Below, piece after piece: positions 1-9,156 of a stretch of 46,804 bases of DNA (positions within the stretch are counted from its first letter, which is position 1; the number at the start of each line of letters is the position of its first letter). Both the position numbers and the translations under genes were made by a program. The stretch lies in assembly GCA_045615765.1 (NCBI GenBank), contig JAZLFM010000024.1, positions 1 through 46,804 of the forward strand. The letters are read 5' to 3'. Origin of the DNA: UBA1715 sp045615765. GTDB lineage: Bacteria > Bacteroidota > Bacteroidia > Bacteroidales > UBA1715. A model generated the notes under the pieces. That model made no database searches and was not told the DNA's origin. It saw only the letters and a list, made by a program, of their open reading frames with translations.

Positions 1-306
1 AAAGAAAAGATTGAAATTTATGATCAATCGGCAACAACTGTAATGGCTGTATCTGGTGGATATCCAGAAGCATACGAAAAAGGTAAAGTAATTACAATAC
101 AAGAAGAAATATCGGATAGCATTGTCTTCCATGCAGGAACAACATTAGACGGCAAAGAAGTAAAAACATCTGGTGGACGTGTACTAACAGTTACTTCTTT
201 AGGGAAAGACAAAAATGCAGCGTTGGAAATTTCATATAAAAACATTAAGAAAATTCATTTCGATAAAATGTATTATCGTCGAGATATCGGCGTTGACTTA
301 GGATAG
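1..306 (+). CDS. purD: Phosphoribosylamine-glycine ligase, C-terminal fragment
   Basis: This is the last 101 codons of a gene that begins before the window. GAR synthetase joins glycine to phosphoribosylamine with ATP in step two of cytoplasmic purine synthesis. The visible part matches the C-terminal domain that closes the ATP-grasp fold. It has AVSGGYPEAY near the left edge, then HAGT, GGRVLTVTSLG, and the terminal MYYRRDIGVDLG, a near-invariant ending of PurD. The reading frame is open from base 1, and the TAG stop lies one base before the next gene, so the two are probably co-transcribed. The catalytic N-terminal part cannot be inspected. The family call is secure because the end motif is so characteristic. 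Confidence 0.93.
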   Translation, partial: KEKIEIYDQSATTVMAVSGGYPEAYEKGKVITIQEEISDSIVFHAGTTLDGKEVKTSGGRVLTVTSLGKDKNAALEISYKNIKKIHFDKMYYRRDIGVDLG

Positions 307-307
307 T

Positions 308-1318
308 ATGTTTCAATTTCTGCAGAGAAATACATCATTCAACTTAGTGTTGTTACCCATAGTAGTGCTTTTGCTATGGGGTTCAAATCTTTTGCACCCT
401 GAATTTATTTCGCATTACTATGATGAAAATCCAATGATTTTCTATAAACCGTTAATGGGCATACAACATTGGAATGCGTTTGTTGGTCAAATTATTTCTA
501 TCCTACTTCTTACAGCCAACATTTTATTACTGATGAAAACAAACTCTTCTATACGATTGATAGAAAAACGATCAATCTTATATGTCTTGTTATATATTAT
601 GTTTTCATCGTGTCTGCAAGATTTCAGGCAATTGAATCCTATGCAACCAGCCCTATTTTTCGTTATTTTAGGGATGGTTTCACTATTCAAAATGTATAAA
701 AACGAACGAGAACTACGTACTATTTTTGAATGTGGCGTATTTTTCTCTATTGCCACATTATTTTATGCGCCAATAATTTATCTATCATTACTTATCTTTA
801 TTGGTTTAGCAACATTGGTTTCGTTTTATTGGCGACAATGGTTAGCTGCAATTGTTGGGGTTTTATCTCCAATAGTACTTGTTTTCACACTTGCATTTTG
901 TTTTGATTCACTTCCACAACAATTGGAAGTTTGGAAAACAAATTTGCACACTATCCATTCAGATTTGACCTTAACACTAGTGCCAACGGTCTATTCATTT
1001 TTCTTAGCACTTGTATTTATTATCTCAGCAATTTATTCTCTTACAAGAGGGACAAGAAAAGTATCGGTACGTAAATATTATTTAATATTTGCCTTCTTTC
1101 TTGCTATTGTACTTGCAGCGACATTCTTTATATCATACGTAAGTATGGATTTCTTGTTCTTTGGACTTCTTCCTGTTGCAATTTATATTTCTAACTATAT
1201 GGTGAATATTCGTCGTCCTATAATTGCAGAAATACTATTTTTATTACTCGTTGTTTTTGTAGTTTTAGTTCATGTATTCCCCAATATCCCATTATCTTTA
1301 GAATTTCTACATTCATAA
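308..1318 (+). CDS. DUF6427-type polytopic membrane protein
   Basis: This 336-residue protein is almost entirely hydrophobic, with about ten predicted membrane segments separated by short basic loops, so it is an inner-membrane protein. The start MFQFLQRNTSFNLVLLP and the overall layout resemble DUF6427, a Bacteroidota family that I recall lying beside purD or the uracil phosphoribosyltransferase gene. The ATG follows the purD stop by one base, which implies one transcript. No catalytic motif is visible and the function is unknown. The purine neighbourhood hints at nucleobase-related membrane work, but that is only context. The family assignment comes from memory of sequence and neighbourhood, not from a search. 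Confidence 0.7.
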   Translation: MFQFLQRNTSFNLVLLPIVVLLLWGSNLLHPEFISHYYDENPMIFYKPLMGIQHWNAFVGQIISILLLTANILLLMKTNSSIRLIEKRSILYVLLYIMFSSCLQDFRQLNPMQPALFFVILGMVSLFKMYKNERELRTIFECGVFFSIATLFYAPIIYLSLLIFIGLATLVSFYWRQWLAAIVGVLSPIVLVFTLAFCFDSLPQQLEVWKTNLHTIHSDLTLTLVPTVYSFFLALVFIISAIYSLTRGTRKVSVRKYYLIFAFFLAIVLAATFFISYVSMDFLFFGLLPVAIYISNYMVNIRRPIIAEILFLLLVVFVVLVHVFPNIPLSLEFLHS

Positions 1319-1350
1319 ATAATTATTGTTAAACAGCTTATTTTTAAACT

Positions 1351-2532
1351 ATGAAACATATACACACAAACTGGTTTTTCTCATTTATAGTAGCAATTGC
1401 ACTATTCGCTTCGTGTGCAGAACAAACGACACAAATGGTTCCTGTCTGCGTTGATGGGAAATGGGGATATATCAATCCAAATGGAGAATATGTCATCACT
1501 CCACAATTTAAAGAAGCAGGATTCTTTTTTGAAGATTTGGCTTTAGTAAAAGACGACAACGGTTGCTATGGCTATATTAACAAAGATGCTCAATATATCA
1601 TATCTCCAAAATATAAAAATGGAACGTCATTTCATGAAGGAAAAGCAATAGTTGTTGAAGCAGGGGAATATCCTATCTGTATAGATAAAAAAGGAACAAC
1701 AGTTTTACAATTGCAACATATAAAAGAATTATACAATTTTAAAGAAGGATTAGCTGCATTCCAAGATACTTCATATTTATACGGATTTATCAATGAACAA
1801 GGTAAAACAGTTATTGCACCTACATTTGAAGCTGTATATGAAGGATTTAACGGTAAATATGCTCCTGTAAAAAGAAATGGAAAATGGGGATTTGTTGATA
1901 AGAATGGTAATTTCTCAATTTCCGAATATAACTATGTGAAGTCTGATTTTTACGACGCAACAGAATTTATTCAAAAATTTACAGAAAAAATAACAGAATC
2001 TTCTTTTGACGGATTCAATGCAAAGTCAACCGTTCAAACAATAGCAGAAAGCAAACTATATGGAGATTTTGCAAATGCAATTGATACTACAACAATTTTA
2101 GCGTTAAATACTCAAAAATTCACAGACGAAATTCAATGTGTTGTTACGGAATTTAGTTTTAACAACAGAATTGTGTCATTAGATAGTTTAGACAATAAAA
2201 CTCTTGTGTATTCTCTTTCTGAACCTATCGCATCATTTGGATATAAATTTTTCTTGAAAGGACAGGCTGTAAACAAAGGTTGTGCTATAGCAAAAAAATT
2301 AAGCAATGAAATAGCATCTAAACTTGGTGTACAAAAACAAGAAGACGAAGGTCTATTTTACGCAATTCAAGAAAATGGTAAATGTAGCTTCGCTTTACTT
2401 TACAATGATACAACCGTGAGTTTAGCAGTAAGTTTCTCACAAAAGAACATAGAAGATTTGATTGAACATATTCGTAAAGACAAACCTGTATATGTAAAAG
2501 ATTTCGTATATGTTGAAGAAAGCGAAAAATAA
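1351..2532 (+). CDS. WG-repeat lipoprotein
   Basis: This 393-residue exported protein has a hydrophobic leader that ends in a lipobox (LFASC, Cys at about residue 22), so it should be a lipoprotein. Residues 30-190 contain about four WG repeats: WGYINPNGEY, YGYINKDAQY, YGFINEQGKT and WGFVDKNGNF. Each is followed by an I-x-P-x-F/Y strand, the usual KWG repeat unit of about 40-45 residues. The remaining half has no recognised domain. WG repeats are thought to mediate binding on the cell surface, and no enzymatic residues are visible. The next gene, 21 bases downstream, is another exported protein on the same strand, so the two may act together. Confidence 0.85.
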   Translation: MKHIHTNWFFSFIVAIALFASCAEQTTQMVPVCVDGKWGYINPNGEYVITPQFKEAGFFFEDLALVKDDNGCYGYINKDAQYIISPKYKNGTSFHEGKAIVVEAGEYPICIDKKGTTVLQLQHIKELYNFKEGLAAFQDTSYLYGFINEQGKTVIAPTFEAVYEGFNGKYAPVKRNGKWGFVDKNGNFSISEYNYVKSDFYDATEFIQKFTEKITESSFDGFNAKSTVQTIAESKLYGDFANAIDTTTILALNTQKFTDEIQCVVTEFSFNNRIVSLDSLDNKTLVYSLSEPIASFGYKFFLKGQAVNKGCAIAKKLSNEIASKLGVQKQEDEGLFYAIQENGKCSFALLYNDTTVSLAVSFSQKNIEDLIEHIRKDKPVYVKDFVYVEESEK

Positions 2533-2553
2533 TAAACATTAAAAACAGAGGTT

Positions 2554-3408
2554 ATGAATAAGAAATTTGTTTGTGTAATCGTAAGTTTTTTCTTTGCTTT
2601 TGGCCTACAAGCTCAATCTTTAAAAGAAGCCATGGAACGCCAAAATAACAATGTTGTATCAACTTCAACTGCACAAAAATTCACAGTTGAAGGTGTTGAG
2701 TTCACAATGATATTTGTAAAAGGTGGTTCATTCACCATGGGTGCCACAAACGAACAAGTAGATGGTTGCGATAGAGACGAAAAACCAACTCATAGCGTAA
2801 GTCTTAGCAATTTCTATATAGGAGAATGTGAAGTTACCCAACAATTATGGAAGACCATAATGGGAACAACCATAGAACAACAACGAGATAAAGCGAATCC
2901 ACTATGGCCATTACGTGGTGAAGGAAACAACTACCCTATGTACTATGTAAGCTACGACGAAATTCAAGAATTTATATTGAGATTGAACGAACATACAGGT
3001 AAGACATTTGCTCTACCTACTGAAGCACAATGGGAATATGCTGCACGTGGCGGAAATAAAAGATCTGGCTACATATACAGCGGTGACAATGACTTATCGA
3101 ATGTGGGATGGTATAAAGGTAACTCTGAGGAAAAAATTCATCCTGTTGCCGGAAAAGTTGCCAATGAACTTGGCATCTACGATATGAGCGGAAGTGTTTG
3201 GGAATGGTGTTCAGATTGGTACTCAATCGATGCCTACAAGGCAAAAGGAACGGTAAATCCACAAGGACCTGCAGAAGGTGAAGATATGGTTTTACGTGGT
3301 GGCTGTATTATCACAGAAGAAAACAGTTGCAGAAACGCTAACAGAGGCCATTTAAGTCCTTCGTTACGAAATAGTTTTACTGGTTTTAGATTGGTATTGA
3401 TACCATAA
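2554..3408 (+). CDS. Exported SUMF1/FGE-fold protein
   Basis: This 284-residue protein has a Sec signal peptide (FFFAFGLQAQ) and one formylglycine-generating-enzyme/SUMF1 domain from about residue 48 to the end. The visible hallmarks are GGSFTMGA, EVTQQLWKTIMG, LPTEAQWEYAARGG, a GWY...HPVAGK segment, LGIYDMSGSVWEWCSDWY, VLRGG and a final FTGFRLVL. The cysteines after VLRGG (GGC and SCRNANR) do not follow the CxxxxC spacing of true sulfatase-activating enzymes. The protein is therefore more likely a structural or binding member of this fold than a formylglycine generator. No sulfatase gene lies nearby. It is the last gene before a strong terminator. Confidence 0.85.
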   Translation: MNKKFVCVIVSFFFAFGLQAQSLKEAMERQNNNVVSTSTAQKFTVEGVEFTMIFVKGGSFTMGATNEQVDGCDRDEKPTHSVSLSNFYIGECEVTQQLWKTIMGTTIEQQRDKANPLWPLRGEGNNYPMYYVSYDEIQEFILRLNEHTGKTFALPTEAQWEYAARGGNKRSGYIYSGDNDLSNVGWYKGNSEEKIHPVAGKVANELGIYDMSGSVWEWCSDWYSIDAYKAKGTVNPQGPAEGEDMVLRGGCIITEENSCRNANRGHLSPSLRNSFTGFRLVLIP

Positions 3409-3428
3409 TTGAATAATTTTCTAATAAT

Positions 3429-3458
3429 AAAAAAGGTGGGCAAATGTCCACCTTTTTT
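3429..3458. terminator. Bidirectional intrinsic terminator
   Basis: An A-rich/GGTGGG arm (3429-3440) pairs with TCCACC plus a T run (3447-3458) around a six-base loop. With A and T tracts on both sides it can stop transcription from the plus-strand SUMF1 gene and from the minus-strand exporter gene, which converge here. Confidence 0.85.
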
Positions 3459-3496
3459 GTTACAAGATATTAAGTATCTCTTTCGTTTACAAGAAT

Positions 3497-6400
3497 TTAT
3501 CTTTTCACCTCATACTTCAAATTCCCTGGAACAGAAATACAATTCTGAGCTATGGCGATATTGTTTTCATCGCTGTCGGTAGCAATTATCTGGAGATTCT
3601 TTTTAACTAATGCTGCAAGCAATGCAAATTCTCCCTGACCACAATGTTCTATCGTATATGTTCCTTCATTTGGAAGTGCATCAACTCTCTCACACAAATC
3701 GTTCTCTTTTAATACTTTTCGGGCATTCTGTTCTATTTGTCGACTTTTGTAGATATAATTATGAAGAACCAAATCTTTGTAATATTCTGCAGTTTCTACT
3801 TCAGTAGATAGTTTTTCATATTCTTCGATGTATTGTTTTCGTACAGTTTTTGCGAAATCACGACATTCTACCGATTCGTTAAACAATTCATGTTCTGTAG
3901 TAATACGTGGCAAAACTTTAACCGTAACCTTACCCTTACGAAGTAAGAACTCCGTTTTTGGAAATACATGTCCGACGCCGTGAATTAACGTTGGAATAAT
4001 ATCAACCTGTAATTGTTTTGCTAAATAAAAAGCTCCTTTATGAAAACGTAATATATCGCAATTCTCGGAACGTGTTCCTTCTGGAAAAACAAGAATAGAA
4101 TAACCATTATCAATTGCGTTTCGAAGAGGTTCAATATTATCTTCTATTCCATTCTCTACAGGATAAAAATCTGCATAGCGAATTATCCATCCATAGAACG
4201 GACATCGCCAAACCCAATGGTTTGTTAAGCAAATAATCTTTGGATGTAACAGCAATAAATACATCAAATCCAAATGCGATTGATGATTTGCAATGATTAT
4301 TCCTGGTTTCTCAAACGTTTCCTGAACTGTATTTTGCAAATCAAACGAAACGCCAGGAATTATCTTCACAAGAAAACGGAATGTTCCACACAAATGTTTA
4401 TGAAACCATAACTTATGAGCTTGTGTTTTTCCTAATAAAGTCAATGAAACAAATCCAACTAATGTTAAATAAATTGTGCCTATTAGAAATCCAACAAACG
4501 AAATAATCGTGACAAATAAGTTTCTACAAGTAACTGGTATCAAACGATCTTTTCCATTTTTTTGTGTCAACCAACGGTATAACAATGGTGGGAATAAATA
4601 CGCCATCAACACAACGGAGAACATACCTACTATTGTTACTTCTCCCAAAGAATGCATTGCAGGATGTTTTGCAAAAATTAAACAACCTATTCCTATAAAC
4701 ATTATTGTTGCCGAAAGACAAACTGAATTCTTATACGATGCCAACATTTTTTTTCTGTATGTATATTCATACATCATTCCTTCGGTAACAAAAATCGTAT
4801 AATCGTCTCCCTGACCAAATATAAAAGTGGCAAGAATAATGTTCACAATATTGAACTTCATATCGAAGATGTTCATCAAACCAAGTATCCATATCCACCC
4901 TACAGCCAATGGAACAAACGAGATAAGACTTAATTCCAAACGACCAAACGAAAAAGTTAAAAACAAGAAAACTATTAAGCCACAGACATACAACACATAA
5001 TCGAAATCATCAGACAACGCAGAAACCATCTGTGTTACAAGTGATGTATTGTCGAATGTATAAACATTGGAATTATCGGTATTTAATCGTGCTTCTGCAG
5101 ATTCTCGATATTCTTTCTCTGTTCCTATTATTGTGTAAATCAATGTTTTATTTGTGTCCATATACACAAAATTATGACCTATGGATTGCAGTATCGGCTC
5201 AAAATACTGAATATCTTGTACCGAGTAGTTTGCACACATAATATTTTCGAATTGTTTGAATGCGTGCGAATTAAAACCATTTTCTATACAAGCAGACTCA
5301 AGATTAACCAATAACAAATCTTTATGATTTGCTACAAATTTGTTCCATTTTTCTAATCGTTCTTCTTGAACTTTTTTTGATGGTATAAAACCTGCAATAC
5401 CCGAAACCGAAGTGGCAAGTCTATCCTGTTTCAACGATTGGATTGCAGGCATAATAGATTCGTAATTCTGTAACGCCAATTCAACCGAATCACCTTCGGC
5501 AACACAGAAAAACGTAGGTTTATCTTGTTGTGTTTGTGCATTAATTTTGTCCATTTTCTCACGCTGAGAATCTGTCATATAATTAATTGAATGCAAATCG
5601 CTATCGAATGAAGTGTTTTTACTAAAATAGAACAACGGTATTGTTATCAAAATTACACCAACGACAACAAATGTATTCTTATCTAAATTGTATGACGCTA
5701 TCTTATTGAATGTGAGATTCGTACTTAATCGTTCTTGTTTTGTAAACAGATTCTTTTTAAAAAGATGAGGAAGAAATATCAAAACAAACAATATCGTACC
5801 AACAAGTAAAAACGATGCAAACAAGCCTAAATCTTTCATTGCATTGGAATGAATGAACACAAGACTTAAAAACGCACCTACTGTTGTTAAATTTCCCGTA
5901 ACAAGCGGATCAATTATATCGCGAATAGTTTGTTCTTTACTATAACCCTGCTGATAATGTGCAAGAAAATGTAACGGATAGTTCACTGCAATTCCCACAA
6001 TAATAGAGCCCACTCCTATTGCAATGACCGAGACTGATTCTTTAAACAACGAAACAAACGCCATTCCGAACAAAGCGCCAAAAGATATTGAAAACACAAT
6101 GATCAACAACGCACGTACATCTCTAAAGAAATACAGTAACAAAGCTAGAATAAACACTAAAGCAATGACCGTAGAGATAATGCTGTCCATTTTTATTCGT
6201 TGAGCATTTCCAATAGAAATAGCTGACGCCCCAATACAATCTAATTTTACATCGGCATTATTTTGCATAGTTGCCTGCATTGCTTGTTCTATATCAGAAA
6301 TCAAGTATGCATTTTCGGAAGTTTCACTCACCGGAAAACGAGAAGCAATAGCAATAATAGCTTCTTTTCCATCTTTATCGAAGATATAGCCATCTATTGT

Positions 6401-6985
6401 TTCATAATTCGACGAAGGATTTGATTGATTCAAAGACTGTAATAAAGGTGTTGCAAATGCCAAAGGATCAAGGGCTATAAAATTTTTCATAACACCGCCC
6501 ATTGGAGAAAGCAACATTTGTTTGTCGGCATTCAACTTCGATGCTATTGAATCTGACGAGAGTGATTGTTCTATTCTCTCGTAATCCGCATCGTCCAAAT
6601 ACAATGGCATATTTTCAATCACGAACTGACCGACTTCCATAATTTGCTGTTGGTCAACCTGATAAAATATGCTTTCGATTCGTCGTACCGAATCTCTTTT
6701 TTGTATTTCATCAACAAAAAAATCTACAGCATCTATTATTGCATATTCATCAGCAGAATCTGCAGAAACCGATACCATCAGTGTATTTGCTGCACCAATA
6801 TGCTGATATGCGAACTGTATTTTCTCGTTCTCTTTGCTTTGTGGCAAAAAAGAACTTATGTCTTCAACTAATGTAACACGAAATACCAATATTGCTGAAC
6901 AAGCAATAATTATACACAAAAGCATACGCAATAAAATGGTATGCTTATCAAAATACTTATAGATCGCTAATAATACATTTGCCAT
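3497..6985 (-). CDS. RND/MMPL exporter fused to 1-acylglycerol-phosphate-type acyltransferase
   Basis: This 1162-residue fusion has three parts. Residues 1 to about 800 form an RND/MMPL exporter of two similar halves, each with one N-terminal membrane helix, a periplasmic domain and a five-helix bundle. Residues about 860-1060 form a PlsC-type acyltransferase with HQSHLD at 901-906 (the HX4D catalytic motif) and FPEGTR at 967-972. The last 90 residues look like the first half of a SAM-methyltransferase Rossmann fold (IEHCGQGEF followed by IIATDSDENN) and then stop, so that domain is incomplete. Related exporters and acyltransferases occur together in aryl-polyene/flexirubin lipid clusters of Bacteroidota; no such cluster is here. 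It probably acylates and moves a lipid across the inner membrane, but the substrate is unknown. Confidence 0.85.
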   Translation of the reverse strand: MANVLLAIYKYFDKHTILLRMLLCIIIACSAILVFRVTLVEDISSFLPQSKENEKIQFAYQHIGAANTLMVSVSADSADEYAIIDAVDFFVDEIQKRDSVRRIESIFYQVDQQQIMEVGQFVIENMPLYLDDADYERIEQSLSSDSIASKLNADKQMLLSPMGGVMKNFIALDPLAFATPLLQSLNQSNPSSNYETIDGYIFDKDGKEAIIAIASRFPVSETSENAYLISDIEQAMQATMQNNADVKLDCIGASAISIGNAQRIKMDSIISTVIALVFILALLLYFFRDVRALLIIVFSISFGALFGMAFVSLFKESVSVIAIGVGSIIVGIAVNYPLHFLAHYQQGYSKEQTIRDIIDPLVTGNLTTVGAFLSLVFIHSNAMKDLGLFASFLLVGTILFVLIFLPHLFKKNLFTKQERLSTNLTFNKIASYNLDKNTFVVVGVILITIPLFYFSKNTSFDSDLHSINYMTDSQREKMDKINAQTQQDKPTFFCVAEGDSVELALQNYESIMPAIQSLKQDRLATSVSGIAGFIPSKKVQEERLEKWNKFVANHKDLLLVNLESACIENGFNSHAFKQFENIMCANYSVQDIQYFEPILQSIGHNFVYMDTNKTLIYTIIGTEKEYRESAEARLNTDNSNVYTFDNTSLVTQMVSALSDDFDYVLYVCGLIVFLFLTFSFGRLELSLISFVPLAVGWIWILGLMNIFDMKFNIVNIILATFIFGQGDDYTIFVTEGMMYEYTYRKKMLASYKNSVCLSATIMFIGIGCLIFAKHPAMHSLGEVTIVGMFSVVLMAYLFPPLLYRWLTQKNGKDRLIPVTCRNLFVTIISFVGFLIGTIYLTLVGFVSLTLLGKTQAHKLWFHKHLCGTFRFLVKIIPGVSFDLQNTVQETFEKPGIIIANHQSHLDLMYLLLLHPKIICLTNHWVWRCPFYGWIIRYADFYPVENGIEDNIEPLRNAIDNGYSILVFPEGTRSENCDILRFHKGAFYLAKQLQVDIIPTLIHGVGHVFPKTEFLLRKGKVTVKVLPRITTEHELFNESVECRDFAKTVRKQYIEEYEKLSTEVETAEYYKDLVLHNYIYKSRQIEQNARKVLKENDLCERVDALPNEGTYTIEHCGQGEFALLAALVKKNLQIIATDSDENNIAIAQNCISVPGNLKYEVKR

Positions 6986-6991
6986 TTGCTA

Positions 6992-6999
6992 CAAAAGTA
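6992..6999 (-). promoter_or_regulatory. Candidate -7 element of the exporter-acyltransferase gene
   Basis: Read on the minus strand this is TACTTTTG, matching the Bacteroidota TAnnTTTG -7 box. Only six bases separate it from the ATG at 6985, so the transcript would be leaderless or nearly so. No clear -33 TTTG is present at the expected distance, which lowers confidence. Confidence 0.4.
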
Positions 7000-7041
7000 G
7001 TGTTTTCTTTGTTAGCACGACCTAATCTCTTTTGTTTTTCA

Positions 7042-7049
7042 TACCTTTG
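7042..7049 (+). promoter_or_regulatory. Candidate -7 element of the VWA gene
   Basis: TACCTTTG fits the Bacteroidota TAnnTTTG -7 consensus and lies 16 bases before the chosen ATG at 7066. This box supports 7066 over the upstream in-frame ATG at 6979, which would lie before the transcription start. No good -33 box is visible. Confidence 0.45.
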
Positions 7050-7065
7050 CAAGACCAAAAATAGA

Positions 7066-9156
7066 ATGACAATTTTTTCAGAATATAGTTTGTGGTTTAC
7101 ACCGCTTTGCATTGCAATCGGTATAGCAATTGCATTTTTTCTATACAAAAAAGACCACAAGTTAAACAATGCTCCCGTTTGGTTACGACGAACCTTACTT
7201 GGTTTACGCACATTTGTCATTGCTATTTTATTGTTTCTTTTACTTGCTCCCTGCATAGAATACTGGAAACAAACAATAGAAAAACCGACAATTATTTTGT
7301 TGCACGATAACTCTAAATCTATTGTACTCACAAAAGATTCTACGAAATACAAAACAGATTATTTGACAGATTTTCAAAATCTTACAAAAAAACTTCAAGA
7401 TAAATATCAAATTGCAAACTACACATTTGATGAAACAGTACAAGCTTCATCGGAGATTACTTTTTCTGGAACAGGAACCAACATTTCTGCCGCATTACAG
7501 GATATTGCAACGCGATATTATCAGCAAAATATAGGTGCCATTATATTGGCAACCGACGGAATTTACAATGCTGGTGAAAATCCTAAATATGCAACAACAA
7601 ATTTCACAACGACTCCAATCTATACAATTGCACTTGGAGACACAACGCAAGGTTGCGACAATGTGATTACCAATGTCTTACACAACAATATTGCCTTTCG
7701 CGACAATCCATTTCTTTTACGAATTTCGATAGAAAGCCATTCACTAAAAAACACAAATTCATCTGTTACCGTAACAGAAAACGAAAAGGTATTATTTAAG
7801 ACAACAATCTCTCCTAACAACGAACATTATTATACAACTATTGATTGTTCGCTACAAAGCAAAGAGGTTGGAAAAAAGAAATACACGGTACATATAGAAC
7901 ATCATAATCAAGAAGTTAACGCAGAAAACAATACCTTTACTTGTGCAGTAGATGTATTGGAAAGCAAACAAAAAATAGCCATCATTTATGACGCTATTCA
8001 TCCCGACATTGCCGCCATTCATCGAGCTATACAAAGCAACAAAAATTACGACTGCAAACTGATTTGCCTTTCCGATAACAAAAATTTTTCTCTACGAGAT
8101 TATAATTGTTGCATTCTCGCCGGACTTCCATCGGCATACGGAAAAGGGAAAACTATCTTCAACGAAGCTATACAGGCAAATATTCCTTGTATGCTACTAT
8201 ACAACTCAGCTACTGAGTTAGAGAATGTTCAGGCACAAAATATTGACGTACGTATCAATAATCATAAGAAAACATACGACGAAAGCAAACCTAATTTCAA
8301 TAATGATTTTTCTTTATTTATTCTGGATGAAAATTGCAAGAATTTGCTTTCACAAGTTCCTCCACTACTCGTTCCTTTTGGTTCGTATTCGGTAAATGAA
8401 CAAACGCGTATTCTTTGTAATCAGGTAATAGGCGACATTGCAACAGAACGTCCACTTATAGCTTTTTCCACTTGTAACAATGTGAAAATTGGTATCATTT
8501 TAGGAGAAGGGATTTGGCGTTGGCGACTCTACGACCATAAAATCAACGGGTCTTTCGAAGCGTTCGACGCACTCGTAAATAAATTTGTCGCTTATTTAGC
8601 AATATCCGAAAGAAAAGAATTGTTTTCCGTTAACTGCGAAAGTGTATTTTCCGAAAATCAAGATATTGAATGTACAGCAGAACTCTACGACAAAACGTTT
8701 GAACCTGTTCCCGACCAAACAATTTCTTTTGCGATAACAAACGAAGACGGAAAAGAATTTCCATTCACATTTTCGCCAAACGATAAATTCTACCAACTTC
8801 GTGCTGGTAAATTTCCAGAAGGGACATATCAATATAGGGCAAGCACAACAATTGACGGAAAGGAACTTGTAAAAAAAGGCAGTTTTTTTGTTTTGCCGCA
8901 GCAAATCGAATACAAGCAGACACAAGCAAACCATGATTTATTGGATAATTTATCCCAACAAACTGGTGGAATTATGGTACATTCTAACGAACTTGATGCC
9001 TTATTGCAACACATTCAAAACAATACAAACATTGTGGCAGTTTCGCATACGAAAAAAGAAAGAAATAGCATGTTGAATATGCCTTTACTATTATTAATCA
9101 TACTTCTTGCGGCCTCAGCCGAATGGTTTTTACGAAAGTATTATGCGTCTTATTAA
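7066..9156 (+). CDS. BatA-like VWA-domain membrane protein
   Basis: This 696-residue protein has two N-terminal membrane helices and one at the C-terminus (LLLLIILLAASAEWFL), as in BatA-type proteins of Bacteroidota. A von Willebrand A domain follows the second helix. Its metal-ion-dependent adhesion site looks intact: DNSKS (DxSxS) at about residue 82, GTNI at about 138, and ATDG at about 163. The middle and C-terminal parts are beta-rich, with a glutamine-amidotransferase-like fold (IAIIYDAIHPD...CILAGLPSAYG) that lacks an obvious nucleophile. Such proteins are membrane-anchored periplasmic scaffolds whose partners are not well known. The gene overlaps the following DUF4159 gene, a pairing common in this phylum. 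The start at 7066 was chosen because a promoter-like box precedes it. Confidence 0.8.
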   Translation: MTIFSEYSLWFTPLCIAIGIAIAFFLYKKDHKLNNAPVWLRRTLLGLRTFVIAILLFLLLAPCIEYWKQTIEKPTIILLHDNSKSIVLTKDSTKYKTDYLTDFQNLTKKLQDKYQIANYTFDETVQASSEITFSGTGTNISAALQDIATRYYQQNIGAIILATDGIYNAGENPKYATTNFTTTPIYTIALGDTTQGCDNVITNVLHNNIAFRDNPFLLRISIESHSLKNTNSSVTVTENEKVLFKTTISPNNEHYYTTIDCSLQSKEVGKKKYTVHIEHHNQEVNAENNTFTCAVDVLESKQKIAIIYDAIHPDIAAIHRAIQSNKNYDCKLICLSDNKNFSLRDYNCCILAGLPSAYGKGKTIFNEAIQANIPCMLLYNSATELENVQAQNIDVRINNHKKTYDESKPNFNNDFSLFILDENCKNLLSQVPPLLVPFGSYSVNEQTRILCNQVIGDIATERPLIAFSTCNNVKIGIILGEGIWRWRLYDHKINGSFEAFDALVNKFVAYLAISERKELFSVNCESVFSENQDIECTAELYDKTFEPVPDQTISFAITNEDGKEFPFTFSPNDKFYQLRAGKFPEGTYQYRASTTIDGKELVKKGSFFVLPQQIEYKQTQANHDLLDNLSQQTGGIMVHSNELDALLQHIQNNTNIVAVSHTKKERNSMLNMPLLLLIILLAASAEWFLRKYYASY

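Noticed and set aside
2554..3408. True sulfatase-activating formylglycine enzyme
   Set aside because: The cysteine spacing of the active site is not met and there is no sulfatase nearby, so only the fold is claimed.
6979..7065. Longer N-terminus of the VWA protein from ATG 6979
   Set aside because: It would begin upstream of the TACCTTTG promoter box and overlap the divergent gene's start; the extra residues lack the usual membrane-helix pattern.
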